From assembly GCA_022495005.1 (NCBI GenBank), contig JAGYXB010002069.1:248001-312000 (forward strand): DNA of 64,000 nt. The letters run 5' to 3'. Positions 55,546-64,000 of this stretch are shown one piece after another; position 1 is the stretch's first letter; every line of letters starts with the position of its first letter. Source of the stretch: Rhyacophila brunnea. Its lineage: Eukaryota; Arthropoda; Insecta; Trichoptera; Rhyacophilidae. The notes below the pieces were generated by a model that saw only the letters and a program-made list of their open reading frames with translations, had not been told where the DNA came from and did not search any database. The translations under genes were made by a program, and so were the position numbers.

Positions 55546-57630
55546 ATGAATTCTGTGTCGAGTTTGTTGGAGTACAAACACAGGACAAACGTTGAAATAA
55601 TGGAAATCGAAAAACTTGGCAGGCCCATTCCTGATTTGAATATCTCGCAAACTACCAAGGGCAAAGGCAAGATTTCGAATCGAAAATTCCTACCGAAATA
55701 TTACAAAATGTGCCCGTGGTTATGTGGATGCGACGTCAGATCGAAGCTCTTTTGTTTCCCATGTTTACTATATGATAAGAATAGACGTAATCCTTGGACA
55801 ACGACTGGTATTTGTGATTTGCAACATCTCAGTTTGATAATTGACAAACATGCCAATAGTAAAACTCACCTACAATGTCAATGGAATTCTGCGAGGTTAT
55901 CTTGGAAAGGACCGGCAGTACAGCTGAACAATGAAAATCACGTGGTCGTTGTCAACAAAAATATTTGTATGCTGAATAAACTTATTGATTGCATTAAATT
56001 GTGTGGAAAATATAAACTGTCCGTTTTGGAAAAGAGTGCTAAAGAAAGTGTAACAACTAAAACACTACTGAATGCTTTTTTTACGTTTGATTTTAACGAA
56101 GACAGTGAAGTCAGAGAGGCATTTCTGGCGAGCCCTAAGTTTAAAAATTTACCTGATAAATTAATTCATGATATACTCGACTGTATGTTCGAGGTTTGTA
56201 GAGAAATCATTACAAATGAAATAAAGGAATCGAAGTATTTATCCATTATATTTGAAGATACTGGCGATAACGATAATAAGTATGACGATTCTCATATTGC
56301 ACTTATATTTCGTTACGTTAGCAATGGAAAAATTGTTGAACGTTTTTGGGATGTTTTCGATGTCTGTGTTGATTTATCGGAGAAGATACTCAAAGAGATT
56401 CATCGTCATTTAGTTGGCGAACCGAATAAATTGATTTCTCAAAGCTACAATGCGAAGGCGGCTATAATCTGTCAACAAAAAGGAATACAAAACAAAATTA
56501 AAAAACATTATCCTCATGCTTATTTTGTGCACCGTCAAGGAGAAAATTTAACCCAAATTGTGGAAATGGCCGCGTGCGAGAATCGAGACGTTCGATTGTT
56601 TTTTGGAAATTTGAAGTGCGTTTTGTCGTTCTGTATAAAGTATGATAATCGATTGAAGTTTATTCACATTGTTGTAAATCAATTTTGTCTCAACTTCAAT
56701 TTGTCAAATTTTAAATTTAATAACTGCATCGAAATTTGCACTGCCGTATTGCACATTCGGCCAATTTTGATTGACTGTGTCGAAACTATTCTAAAGGAAG
56801 ACGTACAGAAGGATGTTTTACAAGAAGCGACGTTAATTCTGCACATCTTGAGAGATCCTCATTTTCTGTCGTGGCTTACCATCTTCAGTAGTATTCAATC
56901 GGAGATTTTATCAATGATACATGAAATAGATTTAAGTACGACGCAAAATATTTATCGTCAAATAGCGGTGTTTCAACAAAATGTCTGTCTAGATAACGAA
57001 GAGTTAATTATTACTGACGAAAAATGCAGCGATTACAAGGAAGCCACTGTAAACAAAAAAATTAAGCTCGATATCGATGAAGTAAATAAAATGAGGGATG
57101 TTTGCGAGACGGTCGTCAAGCATCTGAGAGATCGTTTTGAATTCTGGCAGAATTTAAATTCCGAAAGTCTTTTTATGCGGTGCAAACCTACTCCTGATCA
57201 TGATCCTTTATTTGAAAAGTGTATTCACGACACGGTCGTTGCTTACCCGATGTTGAGTAAAAAAAAATTGTCTCAAGAACTAAACGCCATGTATGCATCA
57301 ACGTTTTATCAAAACTACAACAGTATTCCGCTGACTTTTCAATTCTTCTTGGATTGTAATTTAACAAATGCATTTTCCGAGGTGTCGAATTTGTTGCATA
57401 TCTTAATGACGACTCCATCGGAAAACATTAAAGTTAGAACTTACCTTCAACCGAAGACACAATTAAAAACGACATTCGAAAAGACTTATTTTCCCCGGGA
57501 ATGTTTATCAGCCCATATTATGTTCAATGTAGAAAAAGATCTCATAAGCTCGATGCCAGACTTCAATAAACGTGTTGTAAATATGCTTACTTGCCGCCCC
57601 GGATGGGTGAGGTATTTTACCATGAAGTAA
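55546..57630 (+). CDS. Gene 4: diverged ZMYM1-like TTF zinc-finger paralogue
   Basis: Open frame of 694 codons from ATG 55546 (MNSVSSLLEYK), which aligns with the starts of genes 1-3. The frame extends upstream only through a TTG. The framework is the same throughout: LGRPIPDLNI; TTF finger (WLCGC, LFCFPCLLY, HANSKTH); ILDCMFEVCREII; VERFWDVFD; a stretch QSYNAKAAIICQQKG to YPHAYFVH that still resembles the canonical QSYDNAA and PHA-x2-VHC blocks; and C-terminal MPDFNKR. Yet identity to the others is clearly low. Catalytic positions are E (SIIFEDTGD), N (QSYNAKAA) and R in the ENIKVRTYL segment, and the C/H motif has lost Cys and His. With no stop or frameshift after such divergence, long-term selection is the natural inference. 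No ORF-disrupting insertion is seen. It is probably the older branch of the cluster. Confidence 0.78.
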   Translation: MNSVSSLLEYKHRTNVEIMEIEKLGRPIPDLNISQTTKGKGKISNRKFLPKYYKMCPWLCGCDVRSKLFCFPCLLYDKNRRNPWTTTGICDLQHLSLIIDKHANSKTHLQCQWNSARLSWKGPAVQLNNENHVVVVNKNICMLNKLIDCIKLCGKYKLSVLEKSAKESVTTKTLLNAFFTFDFNEDSEVREAFLASPKFKNLPDKLIHDILDCMFEVCREIITNEIKESKYLSIIFEDTGDNDNKYDDSHIALIFRYVSNGKIVERFWDVFDVCVDLSEKILKEIHRHLVGEPNKLISQSYNAKAAIICQQKGIQNKIKKHYPHAYFVHRQGENLTQIVEMAACENRDVRLFFGNLKCVLSFCIKYDNRLKFIHIVVNQFCLNFNLSNFKFNNCIEICTAVLHIRPILIDCVETILKEDVQKDVLQEATLILHILRDPHFLSWLTIFSSIQSEILSMIHEIDLSTTQNIYRQIAVFQQNVCLDNEELIITDEKCSDYKEATVNKKIKLDIDEVNKMRDVCETVVKHLRDRFEFWQNLNSESLFMRCKPTPDHDPLFEKCIHDTVVAYPMLSKKKLSQELNAMYASTFYQNYNSIPLTFQFFLDCNLTNAFSEVSNLLHILMTTPSENIKVRTYLQPKTQLKTTFEKTYFPRECLSAHIMFNVEKDLISSMPDFNKRVVNMLTCRPGWVRYFTMK

Positions 57631-57734
57631 TAATATCTTTTGTCCCCAACCTATTTTGTGTGCTGTATGCATCTGTCTCGATTCGGATCTCTTGATTAGT
57701 GACAGGCCAAACATTAATGCCGACAATTCGACGC

Positions 57735-58165
57735 TTTCATTCTGACGGTGCTGCTTCATGGTAGCGAATCATGGCACCTTACGAAAGCTCAGAGCAACCG
57801 TATACTGAACTTCGAAAACAGATGTTTGCGACGGATACTGGGTGTGCGGTGGTATGACTTTAGGAGCAACGAGGAGATAAGGGAACGCACCAAGCAACCT
57901 CTCATTACTCTGAGAGTGAAGAGGCGACATTGGACCTGGCTCGGCCACGTGCTACGTATGCCAGAAGAGAACCTCAACCTGTCTTGCCTGTTCTTCAAGC
58001 CGACCGGCGTTCTGGTAGGCCGCTAAATACCATCTATAGAGTGTAAACGGCAGAGCTACGGGTTGCTAGTTTGACCTGGAATGAAGTAAGAGGACTGGCG
58101 TGGGAGGCGCCTCATGGTGTCCATATGCTCAGACTAAGGGGCAGACATATGAAGAAGAAATATTA
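57735..58165 (+). pseudogene. 3' end of a LINE reverse-transcriptase ORF
   Basis: The frame from 57748 reads LLHGSESWHLTKAQ, then FENRCLRRILGVRWYD and RRHWTWLGHVLRMPEE, the characteristic C-terminal region of LINE polyproteins. A frameshift near 58005 leads to SGRPLNTIYRV, a stop, then TWNEVRGLAWEA. The RT core is missing. It lies 100 bases downstream of gene 4 on the same strand. Confidence 0.85.
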
Positions 58166-58907
58166 ATTAATACTAGCTGAGCCAGCTGGTGGTCGCCAGT
58201 CTGCCTCGCTAGGTCTTGCAGACGGCTTGGCGGAGTTGGATTTTAATATAATTGTGAAGTATGCATAGATGGCGCCATATTTTTCCCTTCGGGATGGGTT
58301 CTTTATTCACGTCGGACAGTTTGACATTTTGCTGATTTGTCAGTTTTACGATTTGCAAATCGTCACTGCCAATATAAATTTGGGCTCATATTCGTAGTCT
58401 ATTCAGGAGTCTGGCCTTCATAATATCGTCTTAAACCACCTTAGGCTGCAGAACAGCTGGCAATCGCCGATTGCTACCACTTACATTTTTATTTTAATAC
58501 AATATGTGTGCAGTTAAATATGATAAATAATTATACATCTCAATCATTCGAATATAAAGCAATATATTATGTGATTATCATAAATAGCGATCTAATATAA
58601 CGTGGTATTAATCTCCTTCGGGTCCCATTGAGATAACAGAAGAAAGTTAGCAGTGTAAAAAATTATTTTAAACATTATTTTGTTTCATTGTCTATAAAAA
58701 ATAAATGCTTGCAGCCATAGAATAATATTGTAAAATCAAAATTTGAATTAAAAATTAACCTTAAACAATATAGTTTCCTGGTGCGGGACATTCATATCGA
58801 GACAAATGTTGATAAATAATGAAGCAATACATATTATATTTGAAAGGAATAGAACAATTATGATAAGAATGGGAATTTATAAGACCTAAAGATGTGGAAT
58901 CAGCTTA

Positions 58908-58909
58908 AA

Positions 58910-58941
<32 letters not shown>

Positions 58942-58950
58942 TTGATGACG
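58908..58950 (+). repeat. RTE-type LINE 3' terminal fragment
   Basis: AAAGAGGCCTTCATCCAGCAG continues TGGATTGATACAGG and GTTGATGACGAT, the usual end of RTE-clade LINEs in insects (CAGCAGTGGA then GATGATGA). Confidence 0.65.
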
Positions 58951-59038
58951 ATATAAATGGGTAGGTATATAAAATCACAAATTTAAAAAATATAGCAATT
59001 TATATGACCAAGTAGAGTAGAATTAGGTTGGGATAAAC

Positions 59039-59086
59039 TTCATCCAGCAGTGGATTGATCTTGGCTGATGATGATAATGACGATAT
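59039..59086 (+). repeat. Second RTE-type LINE 3' terminal fragment
   Basis: TTCATCCAGCAGTGGATTGA followed by GGCTGATGATGATAATGA. Only the extreme 3' end is present, as expected of 5'-truncated insertions. Confidence 0.65.
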
Positions 59087-59715
59087 AACGAATGCGCGCC
59101 AATGCCTATATTACGATATTTGAATAAAAATAATCGATTCCGTTTGTCAATTAAAGGATTAGAAGGTCTTAAGCGACGAAGACGTCATTCTGATGTGCGT
59201 TAAAAGAAATGTGGTGAATCGTATATGGTATATGAGAAAATATCGGATATAAACGTCACATACCTACAAAATCATGGAAAATGTCTGAAATGTGTTTAAT
59301 TCAAACGGTAGATAATTCGGTAGCGCACGTTTCGAAGTGAAGATGTAAAAATAACAATAAAATGTCGCTTAAATTAGCTGTTGGTGTGTTTTCCAAAATC
59401 TCTTTAAGTATATATATATATAGGAGATACCATCAATTGTGTACATGAGGTATAGGAAACAGAACAGCAAATGAGGTACATTAAAAAAAATTAAATCTTA
59501 GATATCAGTTTTATATAAATTATCAAATACAATCGTTCAAAAATACTTATGTCCGTTTTTGATAGAAACGTTGACGTTTGTCCATCTGTGAAACGGACAG
59601 GCCTGTAGGTTTCCACTTTTGATATAAGTTATAAGAATAATATTTTTTTTATGAAGACTTTAATGTCTTTTACACTCGCTAGGATTGGCTACATGCTTTC
59701 ATCCATTTCAGTTAA

Positions 59716-60090
59716 GGCCATGCATTAGTTGAGGCACGGTCTAAAAAGATCGTTGCTAGGCGATGTGCGGATTGCGGGTCGCGGGTGAAAATGACGCCTG
59801 TCAAACGAAATATTATTTCTCATATAAATCCAACATACGTCCATTTTATGTTCTGTTTATTATTCTATTAGTATCAATAATAATATATTCATTGACATGT
59901 TTGCTTTTTAAAGTAAATGGGTAAAGTTTTTAGTCATCTTTACACGATTTTAGAATTAATTGGCCCGTCGCCATCACGCAGCAAAGTGACGTGCGTCCGA
60001 CTCCACGTTCTCTCAATGAATGCGAAGCAAGTACAAATTTTCGTCGCGCGTACAGTTGAACATTATTTGGCGTTTCACTGATGCGTCACC
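59716..60090. mobile_element. TTAA-flanked MITE, copy 3 of 3
   Basis: TTAA at 59712-59715 and 60091-60094. The same orientation as 2134-2497, with shared GTCTAAAAAGATCG, TAGGCGATGTGCGGATT and CGTTTCACTGA blocks. Confidence 0.8.
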
Positions 60091-60094
60091 TTAA

Positions 60095-60461
60095 TTAAAA
60101 ATAATGCATTTCCTTCAAAACAATATTAGAAACCACCTTTATTTTGAAAAAACTGAATGAGATCCTTTATTTTGGAATGACATTAGCACATTGCCGCAAG
60201 GCTGCAGCCATGATATTTTAAGTAGATTCTAGCTCAGCGCTTGGTTAACGTGCATGTCCACTGCCTTTGCAAACATCGTTATCAAGTGTCCGTTTTTAAT
60301 ATCATTCATGAACTTTAAACTCATACTGTTTTTCGACACATTTGGTATATTTTTTGAAAAGAGCAACGCTTGCACTAACATAATGATCAATAAAAACATG
60401 AATTTAGTGCGTGGTGGAGTTTGTTCGACGTTTATACTAAGCTACTCAATTTATGCAACCA
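60095..60461. other. No feature recognised
   Basis: A plus-strand frame of 74 codons at 60254-60478 runs into the Tigger end and has no recognisable content. Confidence 0.4.
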
Positions 60462-61037
60462 CAGTACTCTCTCAGTAATCCGCCACCCCAAAAACCAGAC
60501 AAGTGTCCAATTAGTGAAAGCGGCGGATTATAGTGCATAGATACAAAATATAGTAAAAATTAAAACAGGTATTTCATAAAGATAGTTTTTTTTGAGAAAT
60601 TTGTACTAGCAAGTTAAAGTATTTATTAAATTATACATATTTATAAACTAAGTTTATTATAAATCACTTGACACAACCAGTTGTTCAGTGAGGCAGATAT
60701 TTTTGAATGGCTTAGGATTCCTGGCTTTCCCTATGACCAAAAGCTTCATTTTGTGTGTCCCGGTTGCATTGGAGCACGGCATAATTGTCATGCGGTCCTT
60801 GGACACTTTCCTCCCTGGTACATTACTTTCTTCGTGATGAACGTACGTTTTACGAAGGAGAAGTTTCCAAAATAAACCCGTCTCATCTGCGTTGTATACT
60901 TGTTCGTGGCGGACTACTGAATTTGACAATCGAATACCGACGAATTATAGAGCTTTATTTTGTGTTGTCAGCTAGTAAAAATAACGGCGGATTGTAGTTG
61001 TCGGATAATCGAGCGGCGGATTACTGAGAGTGTACTG
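60462..61037 (-). mobile_element. Tigger/pogo-like element 3
   Basis: CAGTACTCTCTCAGTAATCC at the left and, inverted, CAGTACACTCTCAGTAATCC at the right. TA follows on the right; the left neighbour is CA, so one target base has changed or the site is imperfect. It contains a longer DDE fragment than the copy at 30138. Confidence 0.8.
60657..60929 (-). pseudogene. Tigger (DDE_1) transposase fragment with the first catalytic Asp
   Basis: The frame holds VYNADETGLFWKLL (first Asp of the DDE triad), then KTYVHHEE, then CSNATGTHKMKLLVIGKAR and NPKPFKNI. This is about 75 residues of continuous DDE_1 domain. The N-terminal DNA-binding part and the later acids are absent. Confidence 0.85.
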
Positions 61038-61381
61038 TATATAAGTTTGTGTCAGTTTTTGGTTTGACGTTTTATAGTTTTATGTGTCTTAACCAATGTT
61101 ATATAAATGGATATAATTTAGGATAATAATACAATGCTATTTTATTATGTTTATAAAATTTAATAATGCAATAATAATTTATTCATGCTATGTAACGATC
61201 AACACGCGCTCGCGGGCAAACAAAAGCCCACGGCACTGTCAAGATATAAGGTTATGTATAGTAAAGGTATAAAGTACAATACTACCCTACCATTCTCGTT
61301 AACATCCGGTCTAGCTCAGATCAAAGATGAAACGGTAAAGCAAATGAAAAACCTCCTGTAGGAAACAAACATACTTATTAG
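61038..61381. other. No feature recognised
   Basis: AT-rich, with one short GC-rich block (CACGCGCTCGCGGGC near 61203). No frame or repeat was recognised. Confidence 0.4.
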
Positions 61382-61965
61382 TAGGGCCCGGATTTGTATG
61401 CAACAAAAAACATGGTTATATGCATGCACGTATGCACTTAAAATCAATAAAATATGCACTAAAACCGAAGAAATATGCAGTTAAAAATTGTCATTTTTTG
61501 TGGGAAAAAATTGTAAATACCCACTTTACCCAATATTACTGACAAAAAATCGAATAACTAGTTAATAATTTTTCAACATAATACGATATCAGAACAAAAA
61601 ACACAAACAAAGAATATAAAGTTAATCAATTACAATTTTCAAAATAGTTTTTTCACAAGTACCTACAAATAATTGAATAATAAATGCAATGTAAACCAAA
61701 CATAACTTAAAAAACAAAAACGACACACTTAACTATTCCTAAATACTATTTTCTGTTTTTTGCCCGAAAAAAAATTACATTATTTTTTTCAATATTATGC
61801 TCTGGCATTAAATTTTTCCGCATAGGTATCTGTCAGTATTTTGTTTATATGCGGAAAACTACCTCTCAACGTCCACTTGGGCAAACTTTAAATAATAGTG
61901 TCCGAGTTGACTTCACTTTTTCCACTGATGCATTTATTTATGAAATATGCACTAATGTCTCAAAT

Positions 61966-63766
61966 GAGTCGTATAGTATCAAAAGTAGAACTGTCGCATA
62001 TATGTCGAAATTGAACTAAGTATGCCACATTATTCTTCGGATCATAATGTATTACTAGCAATATAATATTCGAATTAAAATCATATCTGTGTGGTATAAA
62101 ATCGTGAAAGAAAATAGGGCTTGGTATCAAAGTTAGGACTGTTCACGTCTTTGGAAACACAAGTAGAACTGTTCGGTTTCGACCAATCACAGAGTTGCCC
62201 TAAGTGACGTCACAATATGCCCGCTCATACATATCGTTCAGTTGTGACTGTTGACATGCCGTGTTTAAAGTTGAGTTTTTTATGTTTTTTTTTTACCAAA
62301 ACATATAAATACTGATGGCTAGTCCCCTCATGGAGTACCAACCAACACCAGTAATAATAAACAAAGGTCGCAAGAGAAGCAGAAATCCTGAAAAATGACA
62401 GGCAAAATCGACAAAGTTGGCAGGTCAGTGCGTGTAAAATCCATAGGCGTGCGTACCTACATCAAATGTTTTGAAAATATTACTTATTAAATATTTTAAT
62501 TTTATTTTATTTATCCAAGTTTAAACTATTTCAAAAACATAGTGCTAATTCTTTTTCATCCTCGGAAGAATGAAACATCAGTTGAAAATTTTCCTATAAG
62601 GATAAACCGCTCCTGATTCATTAAATAAAGTGGATTTTAGTACAATTGTTTTTATGAAATTTTATTTATGTTATTAAAACTAGATTAAAACAATGTCCCC
62701 CCTCTCCACCAACAAGAATAGTTTCTATAATTATTTGGATTGTTTTTGTTCACTTTTTGTTTGTGTTCTTAAATCTTTTATTTATTTTCTGTGAACTGCT
62801 TATTTCATTCCTTTTTTCTTATCGATGACATATTAAGTTTTATGAGTGCAAAAGAAATATGAAGCGTTCAAAACGTTAGGGGAATGTTTTAGTCCAGGTA
62901 GAGAATTTATATCGATCAGACTACGGGAAACTAAAGAATATTATACAAGAAAGATAATAACATTGATACGATTCGTCCATTTACAGTTGTAAAAAGGTTG
63001 CCAAGTGAAAGAAGTTTTTGAATAAATTATTAACTAAGCATTATGGGCCACAATGGTAAACTTTACCTAGGTACTCTCCAATTCTATAAAAAAAACATTT
63101 GATGAAAATAACTCCCGGAATAATTTACGACATTCGGGGGACGTGAACTTAGGTGAAATACAAGATGACATTCTAAATGAACTTATAGTATTGATTTTAT
63201 TCTGTTATTATTCTTAATACCTAATACATTGGAAAATATGTCCTATTTTCTTTATTATAAAATATGTCATACAATAATAACTCTGTCTCCCTGTATGTTT
63301 ATGGTTTCATGTTATTTGTTTAATACCCACAATATTTAATCAATTTAAAATTAAAGTATTGTAAATTTTATGTTGGTACCTATTAAAATTGAAATCAATA
63401 AATAAAAAAATACAATATTTTTCTTATAATGATGTACTGCACTGGTAAATTTGAACCACTTCTTAGTGACGTCATCCACAATTGTTTGGGAACAAATACA
63501 GAACGTTACACAACCTTGGTAACAAAGACAGAACTGTATATTATGTGAGTATCAAATGTAGCACTCTTCACTTTTAAAACATGTATATTTAATTATTTAC
63601 AACAATCAGAATTCTGACATACGTAAATTCTGTTGTGTATTTCTAATTTCTAAAAGTAGAAAAATATTTTATGCTTTTATAAAACTCAAAATCCAACAAA
63701 GCGTTTTTCGTCATTTTCTCGAAACGATGAATAGTGCACAGTTCTACATATGATTCTATACGACTC
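61966..63766. mobile_element. 1.8 kb nested element, 4 bp target duplication AAAT
   Basis: GAGTCGTATAG at both ends as inverted repeats, flanked by AAAT (61962-61965, 63767-63770). Removal restores GTCTCAAATATGC, a sequence the host hAT carries elsewhere. A motif like AAGTAGAACTGT recurs near both ends in varied form (about 61980, 62127, 62157, 63493, 63521, 63551, and inverted near 63740). A short N-terminal coding relic follows at 62315. A 4 bp duplication occurs in Sola and CMC superfamilies; which applies is undecided. Confidence 0.75.
62315..62398 (+). pseudogene. N-terminal transposase-like peptide relic
   Basis: From ATG 62315 the frame reads 27 residues including KGRKRSRNPEK and then stops at a TGA where Trp (TGG) would be expected. 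Arg/Lys-rich RNPEKW-like starts are common in multi-exon insect transposon proteins. After the stop the frame continues QAKSTKLAG. Too short to name the family. Confidence 0.35.
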
Positions 63767-64000
63767 AAATATGCTCTAACGTCTCAAATATGCATTTATA
63801 TGCACAATAAAATTTTATTTTTGGATTCTGTGTCTTTCAAAACAGATTTCTGTGCTAGTCTCATAGCTGTGCATACACCCTAACAAAACATGCACTAGCA
63901 TATAAATCCGGGCCCTACTTATTAGTGTTGGGGTCGTGAGAACCGTTGTATACGTTCATACGTCATCAAGCTCCCAGTACACCTTTAATGAAAATAGTTA

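Larger units (their letters stand above)
58200..59715. other. Non-coding stretch with two RTE-like 3' tails
   Basis: Apart from the tails at 58908 and 59039 and a short (TA)n run near 59409, nothing was recognised. There is no long frame on either strand. Confidence 0.45.
61382..63917. mobile_element. hAT element, 8 bp target duplication CTTATTAG, itself interrupted
   Basis: TAGGGCCCGGATTTGTATGC and, inverted, TAGGGCCCGGATTTATATGC are the ends. The perfect CTTATTAG lies at 61374-61381 and 63918-63925. Subterminal regions repeat ATATGCACT and TCTCAAATATGC. Without the nested 1.8 kb element only about 730 bp remain, so it is a non-autonomous hAT. Confidence 0.92.

Noticed and set aside
1..64000. 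CRISPR arrays, bacterial operons, rRNA genes, viral insertions
   Set aside because: No regularly spaced short repeats, ribosome-binding-site-led gene strings, rRNA-like blocks or viral protein motifs were recognised. The tandem repeats found are minisatellite or transposon-internal.

Overview
The window is eukaryotic nuclear DNA, almost certainly from an insect. It is AT-rich and has no operons, CRISPR arrays or rRNA. It is packed with DNA transposons (hAT, Tigger/pogo, PIF/Harbinger, TTAA-flanked and other MITEs), with a few SINE and LINE remnants. The tacctac-type motifs, the low GC content, and the KIAA1586-like and ZMYM1-like hAT coding sequences suggest a hemipteran such as an aphid. A lepidopteran is not excluded.

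Layout. Positions 1-17.4k are nested mobile DNA. A deleted GTF2IRD2-like hAT (760-1739) sits inside a palindromic repeat. A nearly complete KIAA1586-like hAT (3232-6095) has two frameshifts and sits inside a TTAA foldback family member. Several MITEs with target-site duplications follow, then a 2.3 kb foldback (14330-16630) and a 117 bp minisatellite.

Positions 17.8k-55.1k are three units of a tandem segmental duplication: about 17.82-35.1k, 37.29-42.36k and 42.66-55.1k. Each carries one intact single-exon gene of about 700 codons (24851-26947, 38979-41072, 46075-48165). The flanks match, and differences between units are explained mainly by transposon insertions whose empty sites can be read in a sister unit. 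A fourth, clearly diverged member follows at 55546-57630.

All four genes encode a TTF-type zinc finger plus a ZMYM1/DUF4371-type, hAT-transposase-derived body. At the positions expected for the catalytic acids they carry G/E, S/N and K/R. A genuine hAT transposase tail in the same window (33236-33445) keeps the catalytic Glu and gives an ungapped local comparison. The most economical reading is a host-domesticated, catalytically dead transposase family that has expanded in tandem. It shows a changeable patch just after the zinc finger and a nearly frozen C-terminal region.

Positions 57.6k-64k hold a LINE 3' fragment, two RTE-like 3' tails, a TTAA MITE, a Tigger remnant and a 2.5 kb hAT (61382-63917). 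That hAT is itself split by a 1.8 kb element with a 4 bp target duplication. The other candidate for something undescribed is the 2.5 kb TA-flanked element at 50179-52685, which carries about eleven copies of a TTGACA-containing motif and a second nested element with its own motif array.

Coordinates of transposons with target duplications were read base by base. Boundaries of duplication units, foldback arms and unassigned stretches are approximate. No alignment or database search was run.
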